From contig CAZOYN010000037.1 of assembly GCA_964584135.1 (NCBI GenBank), positions 1 to 8,610 of the forward strand: a stretch of DNA of 8,610 bases, written 5' to 3'. Position numbers and translations under genes: made by a program. Positions 1 to 4,901 of this stretch are shown here, piece by piece. The notes below the pieces were generated by a model. It made no database searches and was not told the origin of the DNA. It saw only the letters and a program-made list of their open reading frames with translations. Each line of letters starts with the position of its first letter. The first letter of the stretch is position 1. Origin of the DNA: CAZOYN01 sp964584135. Lineage in GTDB: Bacteria > Patescibacteriota > Saccharimonadia > Saccharimonadales > UBA4665.

Positions 1-68
1 TTCCGATCTCGTTGGCCAGGGCTATCGTGGACGTTTTTGGCTGTACCGCCGGCTTTGACGTGTGACAC
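1..68 (-). CDS. rpmA: 50S ribosomal protein bL27, N-terminal part only (runs off left edge)
   Basis: Reading the minus strand from a GTG at 68-66 gives 22 codons beginning (M)SHVKAGGTAKNVHDSPGQR. This matches the bL27 N-terminus, whose KAGG(S/T)xxNxxDSxGxR pattern lies near the peptidyl-transferase centre of the large ribosomal subunit. GTG is the only possible start: the codon two before it, in the same frame, is the TAA that ends the upstream methyltransferase gene, leaving only CCC between. A purine-rich AAGGAAG in the last codons of that upstream gene lies about 9 nt before the GTG and can serve as the ribosome binding site. The gene is therefore probably translated from the same mRNA as the methyltransferase. 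The residues after GQR (DR) differ from the usual LGVK, but too little is visible to interpret this. Confidence 0.8.
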   Translation of the reverse strand, partial: MSHVKAGGTAKNVHDSPGQRDR

Positions 69-71
69 GGG

Positions 72-1325
72 TTACTTCCTTGTGATTACTAGGAGCTCGC
101 GGGCCACAATCTGATCGGCTCTGTAGTAGAGCAAATCTTGTGGCCTCACGTGCTTTAGAACCACTGAATTATAGCCTACATCACTGATCTGGTCAATAAG
201 GGGTAGGTGCTTAAATTGGCCTGGTTTGGTTTGCCAAGCTGGGACGGCTAAGCAAAGGCGGGTGCCGGGCTGCAGCTGGCCGTGGATGTTTTGCAAGAAC
301 TTTTTGATGATGATGTTGCAGTCGGCCACGGTTTGGGCCAGGGTTTGGCCGTCGGGCAGACTGGTGAAGGGGCGGCCCAGGTAGGTTTCGCTGGCAATAA
401 AATCAACAGGCGGCTGCCAGCGGTGGTTAGTGGCGTCGCCAACTTGCAGTTCGAGGGAATAGGGCCAATTACGTCCTAATTGGACGCTTTTGGACCTATT
501 GAGCCAGTCCAGGTTTTGGCGTGAGAACTCCACCATGCGGGGCTCCAGATCGGTGCCGTAAACGTTGTAGCCCATCAGCAGGGCCTCTTGCAGCATCACG
601 CCGGTGCCGCAGAAGGGGTCGAGCAGGGTTTTGCCCAGAATGGTTGGTGGCACAGGCTCGCCGGCTGGAACATCGCAGATAGATTGCAGGGCAGATTCAT
701 CTAGGGGACCGGCTGCCAGGTTCAGGATTATCTGTGCAAGCTTTGGCGGCAGCATACCCACGCGAGTGTCGCGCTTGGGGCGGCCACGGTCTCGCAGCGT
801 ATATGATTCAATGTCTTGGACTTTGACAGTTTGGGCAATGATGGTCTGCTGGCCACTGCGAATCAATATCAGCTCCCAGCCGGTGGGGCCGGTGAGATGG
901 TTGTGGAGCACTTGGGCACTGTTGAGCTCCGGGGCTTTGTTGGGCACTAATCGGACACTGCGGCCGGTTTTGCGGATGGCTTTTTTAAGCGTCAGGCCGG
1001 TGGCTTCCAGTTGCTTAAGGCCCACATCGAAGCCAATAACAGATAGGCCGAGCTGCATTTTGCCGGCGGGCATGGTTTGGGAATGGCCCGGCGAGACTTG
1101 GATCAGGAATTTTTCGACTTCTTTCCAGTTGGTAGTGTCCAAGGTAGTCAGTAGTTTGCAAAACTTGATGCTGCCGCCGAGCCGGCCAAAGGCCAGGAGG
1201 CAAGGGTCAACGTCAACAATCACGGCTTGGCTGCCCACAAGCTGTAGCTTGTCAGCGCCATACAGGCTTTCCAGTTCGGCCAGGCCGAGGGCTGGCTGGC
1301 GGCCTAAAATCAGCAGCGATTGCAT
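72..1325 (-). CDS. TRM11-family (THUMP/UPF0020-type) tRNA guanosine methyltransferase-like protein, 417 aa
   Basis: Probable SAM-dependent RNA methylase of the TRM11/TrmG10 group, which makes N2-methylguanosine at position 10 of tRNA in archaea and eukaryotes. The N-terminal half (about 1-170) is poorly conserved and corresponds to the ferredoxin-like/THUMP RNA-binding region. Residues 178-204 (RDRGRPKRDTRVGMLPPKLA, then NLA) match the linker typical of this family. The Rossmann methylase follows: motif I DPFCGTG at 236-242, the acidic ribose-binding loop GTDLEPRM at 257-264, and VGDAT at 295-299. Motif IV, usually (D/N)PPY, here reads ASETYLGRPF (311-320), so the canonical catalytic signature is absent; this may be a lineage variant or a changed activity. 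The ATG at 1325 is chosen because a TATACT -10 lies 7 nt upstream. The gene is followed 3 nt later by rpmA. The family is confident; the exact target base is inferred. Confidence 0.85.
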   Translation of the reverse strand: MQSLLILGRQPALGLAELESLYGADKLQLVGSQAVIVDVDPCLLAFGRLGGSIKFCKLLTTLDTTNWKEVEKFLIQVSPGHSQTMPAGKMQLGLSVIGFDVGLKQLEATGLTLKKAIRKTGRSVRLVPNKAPELNSAQVLHNHLTGPTGWELILIRSGQQTIIAQTVKVQDIESYTLRDRGRPKRDTRVGMLPPKLAQIILNLAAGPLDESALQSICDVPAGEPVPPTILGKTLLDPFCGTGVMLQEALLMGYNVYGTDLEPRMVEFSRQNLDWLNRSKSVQLGRNWPYSLELQVGDATNHRWQPPVDFIASETYLGRPFTSLPDGQTLAQTVADCNIIIKKFLQNIHGQLQPGTRLCLAVPAWQTKPGQFKHLPLIDQISDVGYNSVVLKHVRPQDLLYYRADQIVARELLVITRK

Positions 1326-1332
1326 ACTTTTT

Positions 1333-1338
1333 AGTATA
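1333..1338 (-). promoter_or_regulatory. -10 box (TATACT) for the minus-strand methyltransferase-rpmA unit
   Basis: On the minus strand TATACT occupies 1338-1333, and 7 nt separate it from the ATG at 1325. Transcription would begin at or one base before the A of the start codon, giving a leaderless mRNA. No Shine-Dalgarno is visible between them. No convincing -35 was found. Confidence 0.5.
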
Positions 1339-1356
1339 GACGTAAAACCTCCAGAT

Positions 1357-1362
1357 TATAGT
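1357..1362 (+). promoter_or_regulatory. Candidate -10 box (TATAGT) for the lipoprotein gene
   Basis: TATAGT lies 37 nt before the preferred GTG start at 1400 and would leave a leader of about 30 nt. An alternative signal is TTGACC at 1364-1369 (a good -35) followed 18 nt later by a weak TTACAT at 1388-1393, which would again place the transcript start at the GTG. The region is the divergent promoter space for both strands, and the choice between the two signals is open. Confidence 0.35.
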
Positions 1363-1399
1363 ATTGACCCGCAGTTGGCCGCTGTGTTTACATAGGATT

Positions 1400-1897
1400 G
1401 TGAAAAAAAGCTACGAAGCTGCAGCCGCCAGCGCGGCACTAGTAACTTGCTTGGGCCTGACTGCGGCTTGTGGTGGCCATACAGGCATCAAGCGGCCAGT
1501 GCTTGACTTGTTGCCGGCGACACTGCCTGAAGCCTTTGTGCCTTATGATCCCAGCCACTGCGCAAAAGTAAAAACCGGTGTATTGCGCGTCGGTGAAGGC
1601 CAGGCGGTCGTGGGCCCCAATAACTTGGATGCTTACTATATCCTTAACGATGGCCGGACTGCCAAATCACTGAACACCACCGAAGTAGAGCATGGCGTGA
1701 GACAAGCTGCGCCTGCGGAAGGCCATAAGATCTACGAGTATGGTATCGCTGGTCTGGTGTTTGCTAATGGCGCCAGTGTGTACCTTCAGGTTGACCCATC
1801 ACCGGTGCCGGCAGAGGCAAATGCCATCAAAGTTGCTGGCTGGCTGTGTTCACCAGGGGCGCCAGTAGTAACTGCGCCAACCAACTGGCCTCATTAG
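1400..1897 (+). CDS. Small putative secreted lipoprotein of unknown function, 165 aa
   Basis: I do not recognise a family. Starting at GTG 1400, the protein begins VKKSYEAAAA, then a hydrophobic stretch ending in GLTAACGG, a plausible type II signal peptide with the lipidated cysteine at residue 24. In-frame TTG 1364 would add 12 residues that blunt the KK-plus-hydrophobic pattern, so GTG is preferred; AGGA at 1394-1397 sits very close to it. The mature part is small and polar, with Cys54 and Cys150 that could form a disulfide outside the membrane, and segments (AYYILNDG, GIAGLVFANGASVYLQVD) that look like beta strands. The C-terminus is proline/threonine rich. The stop TAG (1895-1897) abuts the -10 box of the next gene. 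Export and anchoring are inferred from the N-terminus; function is unknown. Confidence 0.7.
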   Translation: MKKSYEAAAASAALVTCLGLTAACGGHTGIKRPVLDLLPATLPEAFVPYDPSHCAKVKTGVLRVGEGQAVVGPNNLDAYYILNDGRTAKSLNTTEVEHGVRQAAPAEGHKIYEYGIAGLVFANGASVYLQVDPSPVPAEANAIKVAGWLCSPGAPVVTAPTNWPH

Positions 1898-1898
1898 T

Positions 1899-1904
1899 TA
1901 TAAT
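1899..1904 (+). promoter_or_regulatory. -10 box (TATAAT) for the flippase-like gene
   Basis: A perfect TATAAT begins one base after the stop codon of the lipoprotein gene and ends 7 nt before the ATG at 1912. The transcript would start at the start codon. No clear -35 lies 16-18 nt upstream, and no usable Shine-Dalgarno fits in the gap. Confidence 0.55.
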
Positions 1905-1911
1905 AGATGGA

Positions 1912-2976
1912 ATGAACATCCTGGCCTGGCTGCGGCACCACTGGAAGCTGGCGCTTAACCTTCTAACCTTGGCGGCCTTGGCTGTGCTGATGTACGCTAG
2001 CCGGCACCAGCTGGGTGCGACGCTGGGCAACCTCGGCAAAGTCAATGCCTGGGCATTAGTATTGATCATTCCGGTTGAGCTATTGAATTACCACGCCCAA
2101 GCCAAGCTCTACCAAGGGTTGTTCGGCCTGGTCGGCAACAAATTAGACTATAAATTCTTATACAAAACGGCGCTGGAACTGAACTTTGTGAACCATGTGT
2201 TCCCCAGTGGCGGAGTAACGGGAATTTCTTATTTTGGGTTGCGGATGCGGCGGGGTGATGAAATCAGCGGCGGCAAAGCCACCCTGATCCAGGTCATGAA
2301 GCTAGCCATGGGCTTTTTGTCCTTTGAACTGCTCTTAATCTTTGGCTTGCTATGCCTGGCAGTGATGGGCCGGGTGAATAACCTGACCATCTTGGTGGCT
2401 GGTTCGGTCTCGACCCTGGTGGTGGTGGGCACGGGCGTGTTCGCCTATATTGTCGGCAGCCAGCAACGGATTAACGCCTTTTTTGGCACTGCCACTAAGG
2501 TATTGAACCGGGTGATCCAGCTGGTTTGGCACAGTAAGCCCGAGACCATCAACATTATGCGCGCCAAATCAGTGTTTGATGACTTCCACGACAACTACCA
2601 GCAGTTAAAAGCCAGTTGGCGGCAGCTGCGGGCACCATTTTGGTATGCTTTTTTGGCTAATTTAACAGAGGTATTGGCAGTCTACGTGGTGTACTTGGCC
2701 TTTGGTAAGTTGGTGAATTTTGGGGCCGTCGTATTGGCCTACGCCGTGGCCAATTTTGCTGGCCTGGTGAGCGTCCTGCCAGGCGGCGTGGGCGTCTATG
2801 AGGCGCTGATGACGGCTGTGTTGGCTAGCACCGGCATCCCGGCAGCCGTCAGCTTGCCGGTGACCGTGATGTACCGGGTGGTGAATACCCTCATCCAGAT
2901 CCCACCAGGCTACTACCTGTACCAACAGGCTTTGCGCCGTGGCCAGCCAGCTCCGGGGACGCCACGTGATCTCTGA
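1912..2976 (+). CDS. Lysylphosphatidylglycerol synthase TM-domain / flippase-like integral membrane protein, 354 aa
   Basis: A polytopic inner-membrane protein resembling the transmembrane (flippase) half of MprF (UPF0104 / LPG_synthase_TM), without the soluble aminoacyl-transferase half. Hydrophobic segments lie roughly at 12-29, 45-60, 130-152, 157-181, 242-265, 268-288 and 310-337. Two signatures fit the family: FPSGGVTGISYFGLRMRRG at 97-115 and LPGGVGVYE at 289-297, the latter followed by the conserved arginine segment VMYRVVNTL. Members lacking the synthase domain are thought to move lipids or lipid-linked precursors across the membrane; the substrate cannot be read from sequence. The frame stays open upstream to 1846, but ATG 1912 is chosen because a perfect TATAAT sits 7 nt before it and the extra upstream residues overlap the previous gene. 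The 3' end overlaps xseA by 11 nt, suggesting translational coupling. Confidence 0.85.
   Translation: MNILAWLRHHWKLALNLLTLAALAVLMYASRHQLGATLGNLGKVNAWALVLIIPVELLNYHAQAKLYQGLFGLVGNKLDYKFLYKTALELNFVNHVFPSGGVTGISYFGLRMRRGDEISGGKATLIQVMKLAMGFLSFELLLIFGLLCLAVMGRVNNLTILVAGSVSTLVVVGTGVFAYIVGSQQRINAFFGTATKVLNRVIQLVWHSKPETINIMRAKSVFDDFHDNYQQLKASWRQLRAPFWYAFLANLTEVLAVYVVYLAFGKLVNFGAVVLAYAVANFAGLVSVLPGGVGVYEALMTAVLASTGIPAAVSLPVTVMYRVVNTLIQIPPGYYLYQQALRRGQPAPGTPRDL
2955..2959 (+). promoter_or_regulatory. Shine-Dalgarno-like GGGGA deciding the xseA start
   Basis: GGGGA lies inside the end of the flippase-like gene, 6 nt before GTG 2966. It favours that codon over the in-frame GTG at 2939. Unlike several neighbours, xseA therefore appears to be translated from an internal site on a polycistronic mRNA. 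Confidence 0.45.
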
Positions 2977-4093
2977 GCCTCATGTTGCCGTTGAGCTGAG
3001 CGTCAGCGATTTTGTGGCGGTCTTCAACCAGACGCTGGAAACTGCCTATCCGAACGTCGTGATTAGCGGTGAACTGGCTAACTTTCGGGTCAGCCGTAAC
3101 CGCTGGGTGTATTTTGACCTCAAAGACGACCTGGCCAGCGTCAAGTTCTTCGGCACGGTGTATATGCTGCCCGGGCCGCTGGAAGACGGCATGCTGCTGA
3201 AAGTCCGCGGCCAACCGCGGCTGCACCCGCTGTACGGCTTTAGCGTCAATATTATATCCATGCAGCCAACGGGTGAGGGCAGTATCCGCAAGGCCGCCGA
3301 GCTACTGCAGGCCAAGCTGGCGGCTGAAGGGCTGTTTGACCCGTCCCGCAAGCGTTTTTTGCCGTATCCACCGGCGCGGATTGGCTTAATCACCGCCAAA
3401 CAATCGGCGGCCTACGCTGATTTTATTAAGGTGTTCAATGCCCGTTGGCAGGGTGTGGACGTACAGCTCATCGATGTCCAGGTGCAGGGCGAAGCCGCTC
3501 CGGCCCAGATCGTGCAGGCCATTGAGCAGTTTAACGGGCTATCGGTGCCGCCGGATGTCTTGGTGCTGATCCGCGGCGGTGGCAGCGCTGAAGACCTGGC
3601 TGCCTTTAGCACCGAACAGGTGACCCGCGCTGTCGCCGCCAGCCGCGTACCAACACTGGTTGCGATCGGGCATGAGGTTAACCTGTCCCTGGCCGAACTG
3701 GCCGCCGACCAGCGGGCCAGCACCCCCAGCAACGCCGCCGAACTTCTGGTGCCCGACCGCCGTGAAATCTCGCGTCAACTAGACGAAACCAAGCAGCGCC
3801 TGCAAATGCATGCTCAATCCGCAATACAGGCGGCCTCCGGGCTTTTAGCAGAGCGAGTCGGCGACCTTTATCAACTGATGGAAAACTTCCTTAACATGCG
3901 ACGGCAAAAAATAGAACTTGCCCGGCAATTGCTTGCCGCATACAATCCAGAGGCGATTTTGCAGCAAGGTTATGCCATTGTGCGTCTTGATGGCCAGGCG
4001 GTTAAGTCAGCTAAGCAGCTCCAGCCAGGCCAGCTTTTGGATATTCAATTACACGATGGAGCAAGACGGGCTCAGGTTACCGACAAGCCATAG
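2966..4093 (+). CDS. xseA: Exodeoxyribonuclease VII large subunit, 375 aa
   Basis: Large subunit of ExoVII, which degrades single-stranded DNA from both ends in mismatch and crosslink repair, with XseB as partner. The N-terminal OB-fold (about 8-100) begins at VELSVSDFVAVFNQTLE, continues through VVISGELANFRVSRNRWVYF and ends near IISMQPTGEG. The catalytic core follows: IGLITAKQSAAYADF (139-153), VQVQGEAAP (171-179), LIRGGGSAEDLAAFSTE (201-217), and GHEVNLSLAELAADQRASTP (235-254). A shortened coiled coil (about 262-325) is followed by the usual C-terminal tail NPEAILQQGYAIVRLDG. E. coli XseA is about 80 residues longer, mainly in the coiled coil. By alignment the residues matching E. coli D155, R205 and H238 are present (D152, R203, H236), but the position of D241 is Asn239. 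Start GTG 2966 is supported by GGGGA 6 nt upstream. Confidence 0.93.
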   Translation: MISEPHVAVELSVSDFVAVFNQTLETAYPNVVISGELANFRVSRNRWVYFDLKDDLASVKFFGTVYMLPGPLEDGMLLKVRGQPRLHPLYGFSVNIISMQPTGEGSIRKAAELLQAKLAAEGLFDPSRKRFLPYPPARIGLITAKQSAAYADFIKVFNARWQGVDVQLIDVQVQGEAAPAQIVQAIEQFNGLSVPPDVLVLIRGGGSAEDLAAFSTEQVTRAVAASRVPTLVAIGHEVNLSLAELAADQRASTPSNAAELLVPDRREISRQLDETKQRLQMHAQSAIQAASGLLAERVGDLYQLMENFLNMRRQKIELARQLLAAYNPEAILQQGYAIVRLDGQAVKSAKQLQPGQLLDIQLHDGARRAQVTDKP

Positions 4094-4101
4094 ATCGGTT
4101 A

Positions 4102-4148
4102 AGCGATATTCCATATACGTTATAATATAACCTATGTGGAATATCGCT
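4102..4148 (+). repeat. 47-nt near-perfect palindrome in the xseA-xseB gap
   Basis: The outer arms AGCGATATTCCA (4102-4113) and TGGAATATCGCT (4137-4148) are exact reverse complements. The symmetry continues inward (4114-4117 against 4133-4136, one T-G pair), breaks at C4118/C4132, and resumes as GTTATA (4119-4124) against TATAAC (4126-4131) around the single centre base A4125. Of 23 opposed pairs, 21 are Watson-Crick, one is a wobble and one is a mismatch. Only 15 of 47 bases are G or C, well below the neighbourhood. There is no T-run after either arm, so it is not a standard intrinsic terminator. It could be an operator, a folded RNA element, or a small palindromic repeat unit. Confidence 0.9.
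4121..4126 (+). promoter_or_regulatory. TATAAT -10-like box at the centre of the palindrome
   Basis: A perfect TATAAT lies in the core of the palindrome, 7 nt before an ATG at 4134, the same spacing seen at genes in this window. If active it would start a transcript into xseB and the following methyltransferase. Because the core is AT-only and palindromic, chance is a real alternative. Confidence 0.3.
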
Positions 4149-4169
4149 CAGACCAAGATACAAAACTAA
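4134..4169 (+). other. Possible 11-codon leaderless upstream ORF before xseB
   Basis: ATG 4134 opens a reading frame MWNIAQTKIQN ending at TAA 4167-4169, 22 nt before the xseB start. It begins 7 nt after the TATAAT inside the palindrome, and its first codons form the right arm. It could be a short leader ORF controlling xseB, or simply chance; no coding bias can be judged at this length. Confidence 0.2.
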
Positions 4170-4173
4170 AGAG

Positions 4174-4182
4174 TGTTATGAT
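4174..4182 (+). promoter_or_regulatory. Extended -10 promoter (TGTTATGAT) for xseB
   Basis: TG-T-TATGAT matches the extended -10 form TGnTATAAT with one mismatch. The hexamer (4177-4182) ends 9 nt before the xseB ATG at 4192, allowing a leader of at most 2-3 nt. An extended -10 can work without a -35, and none is obvious. Confidence 0.45.
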
Positions 4183-4191
4183 GAAAAGATT

Positions 4192-4398
4192 ATGACCAAG
4201 ACTAAAGTGCCGAGCTATAAACAACTGCAAGCGCAACTGGATGAGGTACTCGCCGCCTTTCAGGACGAGGCGCTCGATGTTGATGTTGCGCTGAAGCTGT
4301 ATGAACGGGGACAGGAGCTAATCCAAGCTCTAGAAACTCATTTAAAGACAGCCGAAAACAAGGTGAGCGAGCTTAAGAGGAAGTTTTCCAGCGAATGA
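4192..4398 (+). CDS. xseB: Exodeoxyribonuclease VII small subunit, 68 aa
   Basis: Small helical partner that binds the coiled coil of XseA to form active ExoVII. The sequence follows the family plan: SYKQLQAQLDEVLAAFQDEA (8-27) matches the first helix, LDVDVALKLYERGQEL (28-43) matches the conserved LsLeeSlklYerGxxL turn and second helix, and the tail ALETHLKTAENKVSEL ends the helix pair. Length is normal (60-80 residues). Unlike many genomes, where xseA and xseB overlap, here they are 98 nt apart with a palindrome and what looks like a separate promoter between them. The last bases overlap the next gene as ATGA, so the downstream methyltransferase is probably translated by coupling. Confidence 0.92.
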   Translation: MTKTKVPSYKQLQAQLDEVLAAFQDEALDVDVALKLYERGQELIQALETHLKTAENKVSELKRKFSSE

Positions 4399-4880
4399 CC
4401 TGGTTGTTGCTCGCCGTTTTAGTTGTGGTGGTGTGCTTTGGCGGTGTTTTGCTGTTTGGGGCGCCCTATTTACCGACGCTCGGCTCGCAAGTCCAGGCCG
4501 CCCTAGAGCTGGCCGACCTGAAGGCTGGCGATCGGTTGCTGGAACTCGGCTGCGGCGACGGCAAGGTCGCGCTGGCGGCCGCCCGGCAGGGCATCAACGT
4601 GGTGGGCTACGAGCTCAACCCGCTGTTGGCGCTGTTGTGCTGGTTACGCACCCGAAAATACCGGCATAACGTCAGAATTATATGGGGTGATTTCTGGAAA
4701 AAGGACTGGCCGGAGGCCGCGGCCATCTTTACCTTTTTAATACCAAAGTATATGCCAAAATTGAATAAAAAATGTATACAATATAAGCATAGGCCCGTTA
4801 AGCTGGTCAGTTTTGCCTTTGCTATTCCGGGCAAACAGCCGTCGGCTAAAAAAGCCGGTGTCTTCTTGTACGAATACTAA
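4395..4880 (+). CDS. Membrane-anchored SAM methyltransferase resembling FAM173/ATPSCKMT, 161 aa
   Basis: An N-terminal membrane segment (about 3-22) is followed by GAPYLPT and a compact Rossmann methylase: LLELGCGDGKVALAAARQG (48-66, SAM motif I), VVGYELNP (69-76, acidic ribose-binding strand), IIWGDFWKKDW (95-105) and the late segment VKLVSFAFAIPG (135-146). This order (membrane anchor, Y-x-P-T, GCGDGK, GYELNP, GDFWK, then a short F-x-x-P strand) matches the small FAM173-type proteins, whose mitochondrial members methylate lysine on membrane complexes. The bacterial substrate is unknown and a protein lysine is only a guess. The ATG overlaps the stop of xseB by 4 nt; AGAGGA at 4377-4382 is a weak, distant ribosome binding site. 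The stretch 4731-4790, encoding FLIPKYMPKLNKKCIQYK, is conspicuously AT-rich (13 of 60 bases G or C). Confidence 0.75.
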   Translation: MTWLLLAVLVVVVCFGGVLLFGAPYLPTLGSQVQAALELADLKAGDRLLELGCGDGKVALAAARQGINVVGYELNPLLALLCWLRTRKYRHNVRIIWGDFWKKDWPEAAAIFTFLIPKYMPKLNKKCIQYKHRPVKLVSFAFAIPGKQPSAKKAGVFLYEY

Positions 4881-4888
4881 TAATTCTG

Positions 4889-4894
4889 TACCAT
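4889..4894 (+). promoter_or_regulatory. Weak -10-like box (TACCAT) before the orphan membrane-protein gene
   Basis: TACCAT matches four of six positions of TATAAT and ends exactly 7 nt before ATG 4902, the same spacing as stronger examples here. There is no Shine-Dalgarno in the 21-nt gap after the previous stop. A TAATAAT at 4878-4884 is an alternative that would give a leader of about 10 nt. Confidence 0.25.
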
Positions 4895-4901
4895 AAGCCT
4901 T

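Noticed and set aside
2..65. Plus-strand gene tails at the left edge (frames ending at TGA 56-58 and 63-65)
   Set aside because: Neither tail is recognisable, whereas the minus strand gives a clear bL27 N-terminus over the same bases.
465..483. Inverted repeat CCAATTA / TAATTGG with a 5-nt spacer
   Set aside because: Only 7 bp, within the methyltransferase coding sequence, encoding GRNWPYS; no sign of function.
604..1395. Long plus-strand open frame of 263 codons opposite the methyltransferase
   Set aside because: Its translation is low-complexity and Arg/Ser/Pro rich with no motif, while the minus strand has clear methylase motifs. It is an antisense shadow.
1846..1911. Upstream extension of the flippase-like protein by 22 residues
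   Set aside because: It would overlap the lipoprotein gene by 52 nt, adds no hydrophobic helix, and ignores the TATAAT placed 7 nt before ATG 1912.
2939..2965. GTG 2939 as the xseA start
   Set aside because: GTG 2966 has GGGGA 6 nt upstream, and homologues begin only a few residues before the ELSVSDF block.
3207..3222. CCGCGG repeated twice around CCAA in xseA
   Set aside because: A short GC-rich coincidence in coding sequence, encoding VRGQPRL of the OB-fold.
4843..4857. Hairpin CGGCT-AAAAA-AGCCG as a terminator near the end of the membrane methyltransferase gene
   Set aside because: The stem is only 5 bp, it lies inside the coding sequence, and no T-run follows on the plus strand (TGTCTTCTTG).
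4878..4901. TGA/alternative-code recoding, or a frameshift, at gene junctions
   Set aside because: All junction stops coincide with the expected protein ends; TGA terminates the flippase, xseB and receiver genes normally.
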